NCBI GenBank assembly: GCA_023663285.1
Contig: JAMPHT010000003.1
Span: 36,500-100,499, forward strand
DNA: 64,000 nt
Reading direction: 5' to 3'
Origin: Bacillota bacterium
GTDB taxonomy: Bacteria > Bacillota > Clostridia > Lachnospirales > Lachnospiraceae
In this document: in pieces, positions 16,054 to 23,824 of the stretch
How positions within the stretch are numbered: position 1 is the stretch's first letter
How the letters are laid out: every line of letters starts with the position of its first letter
The notes under the pieces: generated by a model
Told to the model about the DNA's origin: nothing
The model's database searches: none
The model's input: the letters and a program-made list of their open reading frames with translations, nothing else
Made by a program: the position numbers and the translations under genes

Positions 16054-18054
16054 ATGGACGCAAAAGAAACCTTAAAAGTATATTTCGGATATGATTCATA
16101 TAAGCCCGGACAGGAGGATATCATTGACTCTATCCTCGCCGGGAGGGATGTATTGGCAATCATGCCGACAGGGGCGGGAAAGTCGATCTGCTATCAGGTG
16201 CCGGCCATGCTTCTGCCGGGGATCACGATCGTTATATCGCCGCTCATATCCCTCATGCAGGATCAGGTGAAGGCACTAAATGAAGCCGGGATCTATGCCG
16301 GGTATATCAATTCATCCCTGACGGATGCTCAGATATCGCGGGTATATTCCAAGGCATTGGAAGGGGCATATAAGCTTCTGTATATTGCGCCGGAACGCCT
16401 TGAAAGCTATGGATTTGCGAATTTCACTGAGCGGATCGACATATCAATGATAACGATCGATGAAGCACATTGTATCTCTCAGTGGGGACAGGATTTCAGA
16501 CCAAGCTACTTGAAGATCGTAGATTTTATAGACCGCTTGCGGAAGAGACCTGTCGTAAGTGCGTTTACTGCGACTGCTACAGAAGAAGTGAAAACCGATA
16601 TCTCCTGTGTGCTTAAGCTGCAGGACCCGAAGATAGTCGTCACCGGTTTTAATCGTGAGAACCTCTATTTTGATGTGGAGACGATCAAAGAGAAGGATGA
16701 TTATGTACTGGAATATATCCAAAAGCATCCGGATGACAGCGGCATCATATACTGTGCCACGAGAAAGAATGTTGACACGTTGTATGAACTGCTTTCCGGC
16801 GCAGGGGTGTCTGTGACAAGATATCATGCCGGAATGAACAATGAGGACAGGAAAGAAAATCAGGATGATTTCATTTATGACAGATCATCGGTGATCGTTG
16901 CTACGAACGCATTTGGAATGGGTATCGACAAATCCAACGTAAGATTTGTGATTCATTACAATATGCCTCAGAGCATGGAGAACTATTATCAGGAAGCAGG
17001 GCGGGCAGGAAGAGACGGCGGGCCCTCGCAGTGTATTCTGCTTTTCTCGGCGCAGGACATTATGATCAACAAATTCCTGCTTGAGCATAAAGACTTTACT
17101 GATATTCCATATGAGGATACTCTGCTTATCAAGCAGCGTGATGCAAGAAGGCTTCAGGTCATGGAAGGCTATTGCAGGACTTCCGGCTGCCTCAGGAATT
17201 ATATTCTTGCGTATTTTGGAGAAAAGCGGGAGACGCCCTGCGGCAGCTGCGGAAATTGCAATCGGGAGTTTGCAGAGATCGATATGACTGAGGCTGCAAA
17301 GCAAGTCATCAACTGCGTTTACGAGACTAAAGGAAGATATGGTCTGAACATCATTCTCGGAACCCTTCTTGGCGCTAACAGAGCCCGATTGAAGGAGCTC
17401 CATACAACGGACTATAAGACCTATGGAATTCTTAAAAATCGCTCCGAATCCGAGCTCCGGCTGCTTATCAGCCAGCTGATCCTGGACGGGTATCTTTATC
17501 AAACTGCAGATAAATACAGTGTGATCCGTATGGGGAATATAGATCCTCTTAGAGATCCGAATACTCGTATTCTGATTCGGACATATAAAGACAGGGAGCC
17601 TGATCGTCAGAGGATAAGACAGAATAGGAAAAGCACAGATACACTTACAAAAGCCGGATATGAACTGTTTGATGCTCTTCGGAAGCTTCGGCTTACGATT
17701 GCCAGAGAAGAGGGTATGCCTCCCTATATCATCTTCAGTGATAAGACACTTATAGATATGAGCGCCAAGGCGCCGCGTGACAAAGCATCTATGCTGAATG
17801 TATCCGGTGTAGGCGAGGCAAAATATGATAAATACGGCGACAGATTTATTGATGCGATAACTGCATTTCTGGATGATAATCCGAATTCCGTCACCAGCAT
17901 AGTCGATCATGAAGATGTTTTCGGAAAAATGGAGGCGCCAAACAAAAAGCGCAAAAAGCAAAAAGAACCGTTCTGCCTCAACCCGGAGGATGGCGATAGG
18001 TTTGAGTACAAGGATTATTATCTTTTGTCTGAAATCAGAGATGAGTTAATGTAA
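16054..18054 (+). CDS. recQ: RecQ-family ATP-dependent DNA helicase, probably frameshifted near its end
   Basis: A 666-residue 3'-5' DNA helicase from the ATG at 16054, which is nine bases after AGGA; ATG 16045 is too close to it. Visible domains: RecA-like domain 1 with Walker A MPTGAGKSICYQ and DEAHCISQWGQDFRPSY; domain 2 with ATNAFGMGIDKSNVRFV and the QEAGRAGRDG motif VI; a zinc site (CRTSGC, CGSCGNC); a winged-helix RQC region; and an HRDC domain (about 540-615). The final part expected in close relatives continues in another frame at 18045-18260, so this product lacks about 70 residues. The helicase core is complete, so it may still work. It lies in the accessory region beside gene remnants. 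Confidence 0.92.
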   Translation: MDAKETLKVYFGYDSYKPGQEDIIDSILAGRDVLAIMPTGAGKSICYQVPAMLLPGITIVISPLISLMQDQVKALNEAGIYAGYINSSLTDAQISRVYSKALEGAYKLLYIAPERLESYGFANFTERIDISMITIDEAHCISQWGQDFRPSYLKIVDFIDRLRKRPVVSAFTATATEEVKTDISCVLKLQDPKIVVTGFNRENLYFDVETIKEKDDYVLEYIQKHPDDSGIIYCATRKNVDTLYELLSGAGVSVTRYHAGMNNEDRKENQDDFIYDRSSVIVATNAFGMGIDKSNVRFVIHYNMPQSMENYYQEAGRAGRDGGPSQCILLFSAQDIMINKFLLEHKDFTDIPYEDTLLIKQRDARRLQVMEGYCRTSGCLRNYILAYFGEKRETPCGSCGNCNREFAEIDMTEAAKQVINCVYETKGRYGLNIILGTLLGANRARLKELHTTDYKTYGILKNRSESELRLLISQLILDGYLYQTADKYSVIRMGNIDPLRDPNTRILIRTYKDREPDRQRIRQNRKSTDTLTKAGYELFDALRKLRLTIAREEGMPPYIIFSDKTLIDMSAKAPRDKASMLNVSGVGEAKYDKYGDRFIDAITAFLDDNPNSVTSIVDHEDVFGKMEAPNKKRKKQKEPFCLNPEDGDRFEYKDYYLLSEIRDELM

Positions 18055-18260
18055 AACGCATATTCGGAAAAGATATTTTCAAGCTGCTGACACAGAATGG
18101 ATATGTTGAAGAGCGGCAGATTGACGGCAGGTTTGTTCAGATACAGACAGAAACAGGGCTTTCCAAGGGAATTATCACCGTCGAAAAGGTAAGCCAGCTG
18201 GGAAATTCATACACAGTTCTAATGTATCCGCCGATAGTTCAGAATCACCTGTCAGAATGA
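18045..18260 (+). pseudogene. displaced C-terminal segment of recQ
   Basis: Directly after the recQ stop, the frame two bases over reads VNVKRIFGKDIFKLLTQNGY, then about 50 more residues to a TGA at 18258-18260. This resembles the C-terminal winged-helix-like extension that follows HRDC in related Clostridia RecQ proteins. Restoring one base around 18045-18050 would join EIRDEL to NVKRIFG without a break. There is no start codon or ribosome site, so it is not an independent gene. Confidence 0.75.
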
Positions 18261-18310
18261 CATCCGCCTGATAATAAAGTGCATCACTTAATACCGGAAT
18301 ATCCTTTGCA
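18230..18310 (-). pseudogene. possible PIN-domain remnant
   Basis: On the minus strand one frame reads KDIPVLSDALYYQADVILTG followed by Asp, which resembles the segment before the acidic active-site residue in PIN-domain toxins. It has no start, no N-terminal half and overlaps the recQ tail antisense. Weak evidence from about 25 residues only. Confidence 0.22.
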
Positions 18311-18333
18311 TCTCATAGGTTTCTTTTGAGGCT

Positions 18334-18591
18334 TCATGTCCCGCAGTCAGCTATTTTAAAGTATTTAAACAGGTTTAACACCCTTTCCAGCGCATACCCC
18401 AATGCGTAGAAAATGATTTCGGCATCTCTTAAATCTTTTTGGAACATTCCTTGATTTCTGTAAAGAAAACGCTCTCTTAAATAAAATACTTTTCTATCGG
18501 GCTCCTGAATACACAGCTTTATCCAATGCTGCAACCAACTCATCAACCCCAAACTTTTATGGATTTGTACAGCAAAAGGTTTTTTCGCCAC
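18334..18591 (-). CDS. unknown 85-residue protein
   Basis: A short frame starting at a GTG with no clear ribosome site. It is rich in aromatic and basic residues (including KVFYLRERFLYRN and IFYALGYALERVLNLFKYF). It lies 25 bases downstream of the UbiA-type gene on the same strand. It could be a gene remnant in the junction between the accessory region and the glycolipid genes. No family recognised. The remaining bases 18261-18333 hold nothing else I can support. Confidence 0.3.
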   Translation of the reverse strand: MAKKPFAVQIHKSLGLMSWLQHWIKLCIQEPDRKVFYLRERFLYRNQGMFQKDLRDAEIIFYALGYALERVLNLFKYFKIADCGT

Positions 18592-18616
18592 AACCTACAC
18601 AGGAAGAGCAAAAATG

Positions 18617-19486
18617 TCAAAATATTTGTTTCCCATATAATAAGGCAAGCATTATGAATGCACAGAGTCCACATGATACCAATAGTGTTTTGTCAGATAA
18701 AATCAGTGTACTAGGGTCTGCTTCTGAACGTCCCGAAAACACCATCAGCAGATACCTTATTATAATGAACAGAACAATCGGCACAGTATAAACCAAACCC
18801 GATTCCTGCGATATAGACCATAGAGAATAGAACGTCGTGGTCAGTCCCGCGCACATAAAAACAATCCCGTTTAGAAAATTTATCTCATACTTTCCCAAAA
18901 CATCTCGGGTTCCTCCTGCTCCGTAATTATACAGTTCCCCTCTGCGTTTTCCAAATGCCATGAATAATGATAACGATGCCACCGTCAAAAACATCCAATC
19001 GGAAATACCATTCGTAACAATCGTCCCTCCCACCATTACACGTAATATAAAGCCTGCTGCAATACAAAAGCAGTCAATAACCGCCTTCCTTTTCAGCCAT
19101 TTTGAATACAAAATATTGATAACAACATAAGCCAATATCAGTAAAAAGGCAAAAAGGTTAATCGAAAGAGCCAGCCCAAATCCTGCTATCATCAGGCATA
19201 GTAACAATATCCATGCGCAGGGAAACGTTATTTGTCCTGACGCGATTGGACGATTTTTCTTTACTGCATGGCTTCTGTCCTTTTCAACATCACTGATATC
19301 ATTCAGCACATAAATCGCCGAGGATATCAGGCAAAAAGCTAAGGTCAGAATGACAGCCTGAATAAACTTACTCCATTCAAATAATTCTAACGAAAATACC
19401 AGAGCAAAGAGGACAAATGAATTTTTTAACCAACTTTTTATTCTCATTTCCTCTAGATAAATTCTGACTGCTGACTCCCTTTTCAT
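18617..19486 (-). CDS. UbiA-family prenyltransferase, decaprenyl-phosphate phosphoribosyltransferase-like
   Basis: A 289-residue polytopic protein with about nine spans. The first Asp-rich motif N62-D63-x2-D66-x3-D70 (LNDISDVEKDR) is followed by KKNRPIASG. The second conserved block, YSKWLKRKAVIDCFCIAAGF followed by ILR, matches the subgroup related to mycobacterial Rv3806c, which transfers 5-phosphoribose onto polyprenyl phosphate. Prenylation of quinones is the alternative, but no quinone genes are nearby. Its neighbour is a GT39-type transferase that would use a polyprenyl-phosphate sugar donor, which supports a lipid-linked sugar role. AGGAG precedes the start. Confidence 0.8.
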   Translation of the reverse strand: MKRESAVRIYLEEMRIKSWLKNSFVLFALVFSLELFEWSKFIQAVILTLAFCLISSAIYVLNDISDVEKDRSHAVKKNRPIASGQITFPCAWILLLCLMIAGFGLALSINLFAFLLILAYVVINILYSKWLKRKAVIDCFCIAAGFILRVMVGGTIVTNGISDWMFLTVASLSLFMAFGKRRGELYNYGAGGTRDVLGKYEINFLNGIVFMCAGLTTTFYSLWSISQESGLVYTVPIVLFIIIRYLLMVFSGRSEADPSTLILSDKTLLVSCGLCAFIMLALLYGKQIF

Positions 19487-19511
19487 ACACTTCTCCTATA
19501 CCACAATTTCA

Positions 19512-21128
19512 TTATAGCGACAGCTGGTAGAGCCTAATCTCATAACCGGTTGCCGCTCCACGCATATATCTGTAAACGCTTCTTGCTGCAAACCATATAT
19601 TTTGCAGTTCCAAGAAATGGGAGCTTGGGTTTTCCACCGGAATTACACAAATCAAAGGGTAATTCTCATCCAACTTCCTATAAAAGTCTGCAACCCCTCC
19701 ATATACCTCAGGGTCAGCCGCAAGAAAAAGGTCACGCTGTGCAGACGATGTCATTACAAATTTCTTCCCACCACCATATTTGTACTTCGCAGGATCCGCT
19801 GCTTCAAATTCCGAGAATGCTCCATAATATCCACCTGGATCCAAAGGCGTGTTGCAGTCATATACGGTATTGTGTTCCGTTACGCCCATTTCTTCAAATA
19901 CCACTTGAAAGAGAATGCGGCTGTCCGGTGCCAGAAAACTTCCACAAACCGCTATGGAGCCAGCCAGCAGGCTGCATACCGGCAACAAAAAGAATATGGG
20001 ATATGCAGCCAAAATAACAAGAGAAGCTTTTTGCAAAAATTTCTGCAGGTCCTCTATGATATAAAATACTCCTACAGCCCCAAATAAAAGTCCCGCCGCA
20101 TAAATTGGCAATGCATAGCGTTCAAAGTGAAGAGATATTGTAGAGATAGGCACTGCATATGCCAGAAACCCCAACAAAATAATTGTCGGCTTCACATTCT
20201 TCCGAAATGATTGCACGATCCCATAAATACTGCTCACTGTCAGCAACAAACCAGAGTGTACTCCCACATTTTTAAAATAAAAAAGCAGCTTTCCTCCAAA
20301 GTCAAGACCGTCTGCGCCTATATGATAGGGTTGGTTCTGTCCTGCTATTGCCTCTAAAACCGTTCTAAAATCAACCAGTAATATGGGGGAAACAGCCATG
20401 ATTCCAAGCACGTAAAAAAGAAAGGCCAAGCATCCGTTTTTTACAATCACGACAGGTTTTTTTATGTGGGTTACGCATACGGCAATAGCGATGATAAAAC
20501 AACCATAAGCCCCTGGATACTTTTCACAGGTGGCCAACGCCGTAAAGAAAGACATCCAAAACAGCCACAATGTAGAGGGCTTTCTCTGATAGCAAAGCGC
20601 TGCCCATAACACGCCCATCAAGAAAAACAGGAGCGGTATATCTGGTGTGATATAATGGGAATGTTCAATGAACGACGGGAATACCGCAAAAAGCAAGGCT
20701 GCAAACAAAGCCTGCTTCCTGCCCCAAAACAAGCCAATAAAATAGGCAAAAATAACCGTACCCACACCAAAAAGGGCAGTCAAGACACGGGATGCTGTGG
20801 TGAACAGGGCAAAATGTTCGCTATAATTACGGGCAAAATCGTCTTGTCCCTGCGGCGCGAAATACAGTTCCTGTATCCCGATATATAAGAGGGTATTCAG
20901 TTTAATCGAAACATGGTTCGGTCTATAGTATTGATGCACCTCAAAATCGTGCTCCAAAGCACACTGATATGCCTGTCCAAAAATGATTCCCTCGTCCGGA
21001 TGCAGATTACTATGAGGCATTCCCCATCCCGAACCTATAATACGCAGAATCAGAGCTGTGGTAAATATGAGGGCCAGCATCCAAAAATACCAGCGGTCAA
21101 TTTTTTCTTTTAACACTGTAAGATTCAT
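19512..21128 (-). CDS. GT39-like polytopic glycosyltransferase
   Basis: A 538-residue membrane protein of the PMT/ArnT type. The N-terminal span is followed by an external loop with the acidic motif HPDE at 43-46, the usual catalytic Asp-Glu position in this superfamily. A second loop motif SHYITPDIPLLFF, about ten spans, and an external C-terminal domain of about 130 residues follow. Family members transfer a sugar from a polyprenyl-phosphate carrier to lipid, protein or polysaccharide outside the membrane. It begins 42 bases after the methyltransferase stop and ends 25 bases before the UbiA-type gene, consistent with one operon. Confidence 0.85.
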   Translation of the reverse strand: MNLTVLKEKIDRWYFWMLALIFTTALILRIIGSGWGMPHSNLHPDEGIIFGQAYQCALEHDFEVHQYYRPNHVSIKLNTLLYIGIQELYFAPQGQDDFARNYSEHFALFTTASRVLTALFGVGTVIFAYFIGLFWGRKQALFAALLFAVFPSFIEHSHYITPDIPLLFFLMGVLWAALCYQRKPSTLWLFWMSFFTALATCEKYPGAYGCFIIAIAVCVTHIKKPVVIVKNGCLAFLFYVLGIMAVSPILLVDFRTVLEAIAGQNQPYHIGADGLDFGGKLLFYFKNVGVHSGLLLTVSSIYGIVQSFRKNVKPTIILLGFLAYAVPISTISLHFERYALPIYAAGLLFGAVGVFYIIEDLQKFLQKASLVILAAYPIFFLLPVCSLLAGSIAVCGSFLAPDSRILFQVVFEEMGVTEHNTVYDCNTPLDPGGYYGAFSEFEAADPAKYKYGGGKKFVMTSSAQRDLFLAADPEVYGGVADFYRKLDENYPLICVIPVENPSSHFLELQNIWFAARSVYRYMRGAATGYEIRLYQLSL

Positions 21129-21170
21129 TTTTATCCCCCTATATCCGCAGACCTACAATGCGGTTTCATA

Positions 21171-21755
21171 TCACTGATTTCGCATTGCAATGATCAAAAA
21201 ATGCGGATACCACAATTTTGGAATGTCATAGTGCCTAATATCATATCCATTCCTTTCCAATAATATTTCAATTTGCTGAGGATCCACATTATGGACAACC
21301 TCATGGTTAATAAGGAAGTCATGCAATTTATTCATTATATTCCCAACCTTTTTTCTGCAATCTATGTCCTTGATTACTATATATTTGTATTCCGTATGCT
21401 CTGTGCTTTCAAGCACTTTTTTACACATAGAAGCATCCAAATGGTGCATTACATCACACATCCACAGCATAGCTGGTTTTGGATTATCTTCTATGCACAA
21501 ACCGTAATCATTATACAATACAATATTCCGGCATTCAGATGTTTGCCCTGTTTTATAATATGAATCCACCGCAAAACAGCAAAATCCATATTGTGATACA
21601 AGCCATTTTGACCAATATAATGTTCCAGCACCTAAATCCACAATGTCCCCAGATAATTCTGGAATCGAACGTATTACAAGTTCCTTGATCGTTTCCGTCG
21701 GAAGCACTAATTTTCTCCCAATACGCCGCAATGCAGCAAATGTGTCAGAAAACAT
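21171..21755 (-). CDS. class I SAM-dependent methyltransferase
   Basis: A 194-residue protein with SAM motif I IVDLGAGTLYWSKWL at about 38-52, an acidic residue ending the next strand (CFAVDSYY) and a later MLWMCDVMHHLDAS segment. Substrate unknown. The fold and the position between two membrane glycosylation genes suggest modification of a sugar or lipid-linked intermediate. It begins six bases after the stop of the upstream polytopic gene. Confidence 0.82.
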   Translation of the reverse strand: MFSDTFAALRRIGRKLVLPTETIKELVIRSIPELSGDIVDLGAGTLYWSKWLVSQYGFCCFAVDSYYKTGQTSECRNIVLYNDYGLCIEDNPKPAMLWMCDVMHHLDASMCKKVLESTEHTEYKYIVIKDIDCRKKVGNIMNKLHDFLINHEVVHNVDPQQIEILLERNGYDIRHYDIPKLWYPHFLIIAMRNQ

Positions 21756-21761
21756 CTACAC

Positions 21762-23420
21762 TCACCCCCCAGCGCGTTTTGGCGCTTTTTCTGATTTTTT
21801 CAGCTCCAGATTTTCAAAAATTCCTATAAATGCAAGCGGCAGCATCAAATAAAAAGGCCACGAATAACGAAAGGACGACATTGGAGAAAGTATCATGATG
21901 CCGTATTGTGCAATCAGCGGTAGAAAAAGAGGCAAGGTCTCCGTAAAAAATCCTCGTTTTTTCCATGCCAGTGCCAGTCCATAAAGCAAAAACCAAAGCG
22001 TAAACCCAGGTACAAAAAACAATCTTAAAACAGGAGTCTTCCGCCAAAAGCTAGATGTACAGACACTTTCATAATATTTTTTTAAAATTTGTGAATCCCA
22101 TATGCTTTTACGTTCCAAAGGTTCCGCAAACATATCTGGAGAATAATTTTCATATTCAACGTATGAGAATGCATAATAGCCGGGGTACCAATAACCCAGA
22201 CTGTTAGATAAAAAAGCCACTATATATTCTTTTGAAAATTGTTCTCCAATCTGAAAGTAAAACTTCCAAAAGGCAATCGGGTCGTTGTTATAACTATTCG
22301 AATAAAAACAGCTTTTAGCGGGATCCGCGATGAACGGGGAATATATGCGACCAGGCGATGATTCCATCCATTCCAAATTGTCAATATAATACGCCATAAG
22401 TTCCGTTTGTTCGTTTGTCAGTTCATCTGCTTTCTTCACGGCAACACGTTGTAACTGCTGTATGGGTACACTCAATGCCTCTCGCACCTCGCCTTGATCT
22501 ATATCAAATGCTGAAAAAACAGGCCCAGTATAAATTTTGTACAGAAAGATCGGTAATAAAATTACCACAATTTGCGCAATATGCGCTTTTATCTTCTTTA
22601 TTTGAGAAATCCTCAATATAAACAATACTGCAAAGCAAAATATGTAGATGTGAATGCCATTATTTCTGAACGCGCACATTAAGAAACTGATAACCGGCAA
22701 AATAAATAAATTATACCTTCGCCGAAAATATTCCAACGGATTCGTTACAATTTCCGTAAAATGGCATGCAAATAATACGAGAAACGCAGCATGCAAGCTG
22801 TCCTTTATCATCGTTACGGACAAGCACGCATTCATAAACCAAATTGCCGAGAACAGCGCAGTAAGCATGACTATCAGAATCGGAACGTTTTTTTTCTTCA
22901 GCAAAAAAGCCAAACGGGTAAGAGCATAACTCAAAATCAACATTTGCAAGACCGACAACAAGCCAATTCCAGCCTCATAACTAGAAAAAAGTGCGCTTCC
23001 GAATTTCATAAAGCATCGTATGAGCCATGTATGTAAAACAGGATGATGATTATTCGTAATCTCACCAAGAGCGCTGCCGACCTGAGATACCATATCATAA
23101 GCCAAAACGCCTGGATATAAAATAAGATACGCCGGCACCCATGACACAAAAATAAAAAGCCAAACAAACAAAAAAAGTGTGCGATCCCCAACCTTGTCGA
23201 GATACTGGGATATACGTCTACTTCCTGTGCATAAATACAGCCTTGGCATAATTGAAAAAAGGATGAAATTAACTACTAAACATAATAGGAAACACAAGAC
23301 AAAAGAAAAGAGTTGCGACCAATCAAATTTTATATCCTGCTCCGCTATCATAGGACCTATCACTGTATTTACTATACTATAAAAAAACGCCAAAAAAACA
23401 GCAAAGAACACATTCATCAT
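21762..23420 (-). CDS. large polytopic membrane protein, DUF6020-like
   Basis: A 552-residue protein with about 11-12 spans. External-loop motifs such as YPGVLAYDMVSQ and NNHHPVLHTWLIRCF, plus a late loop containing FRYSWPFYLMLP, are shared by a family of putative lipid-linked sugar transferases or polymerases in Bacillota that I associate with DUF6020; the name is from memory. Activity unproven. It is first of the four-gene set 23420-18617 and starts after TTGGAG. The upstream 400 bases hold a terminator, tRNA-Gln and the glutamine synthetase terminator. Confidence 0.7.
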   Translation of the reverse strand: MMNVFFAVFLAFFYSIVNTVIGPMIAEQDIKFDWSQLFSFVLCFLLCLVVNFILFSIMPRLYLCTGSRRISQYLDKVGDRTLFLFVWLFIFVSWVPAYLILYPGVLAYDMVSQVGSALGEITNNHHPVLHTWLIRCFMKFGSALFSSYEAGIGLLSVLQMLILSYALTRLAFLLKKKNVPILIVMLTALFSAIWFMNACLSVTMIKDSLHAAFLVLFACHFTEIVTNPLEYFRRRYNLFILPVISFLMCAFRNNGIHIYIFCFAVLFILRISQIKKIKAHIAQIVVILLPIFLYKIYTGPVFSAFDIDQGEVREALSVPIQQLQRVAVKKADELTNEQTELMAYYIDNLEWMESSPGRIYSPFIADPAKSCFYSNSYNNDPIAFWKFYFQIGEQFSKEYIVAFLSNSLGYWYPGYYAFSYVEYENYSPDMFAEPLERKSIWDSQILKKYYESVCTSSFWRKTPVLRLFFVPGFTLWFLLYGLALAWKKRGFFTETLPLFLPLIAQYGIMILSPMSSFRYSWPFYLMLPLAFIGIFENLELKKSEKAPKRAGG

Positions 23421-23568
23421 TTCTGCTTCTCCAATTTCAGCTCAATTGATTGTGTTTATATACACACATTTCCATTTTCCCTTTTTCTATAGTGTATTTT
23501 TTCTGACCTGATTATGACACTTCACATATGAAGTATAGCATATCTTTTTCAAAAAGGAAATAGAATAT

Positions 23569-23601
23569 GAAAAACCTCCGAAAAACACTCTTTCGGAGGT
23601 T
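23569..23601 (-). terminator. intrinsic terminator after tRNA-Gln
   Basis: A perfect 11-bp stem (23591-23601 with 23573-23583) with a 7-base loop, followed on the minus strand by a T run. It ends the tRNA transcript. Confidence 0.85.
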
Positions 23602-23626
23602 CCAACGCAGGGCAACCCCTGCTTCG

Positions 23627-23698
23627 CAGGGCTACAAGGATTCGAACCTTGAAATGACGGAGTCAGAGTCCGTTGCCTTACCGTTTGGCGATAGCCCT
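23627..23698 (-). tRNA. tRNA-Gln(CTG)
   Basis: A 72-base cloverleaf on the minus strand. The acceptor stem is AGGGCTA with TAGCCCT plus discriminator G, the D arm carries AAACGG, the anticodon stem ACGGA/TCCGT encloses loop CTCTGAC with anticodon CTG, and the T arm has GGTTCGAATCC. The 3' CCA is not encoded. It lies 126 bases downstream of the glutamine synthetase stop on the same strand and has its own terminator. Confidence 0.95.
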
Positions 23699-23784
23699 AT
23701 TTACATTACTTGATGAATTATACACGAAGTATGCCCAATTTGCAATAGAAAATTTCAAAAAAAACAAAAAATCAGGCAAAAGCT

Positions 23785-23811
23785 CACCCGGCGGAAATTC
23801 CCCGCCGGGTG
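23785..23811 (-). terminator. terminator-like hairpin after glutamine synthetase
   Basis: A perfect 10-bp GC-rich stem (CACCCGGCGG with CCGCCGGGTG) and a 7-base loop starting 13 bases after the glnN stop. The following bases on the minus strand include TTTT after AGC. Confidence 0.8.
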
Positions 23812-23824
23812 TCGATGTGTTACT

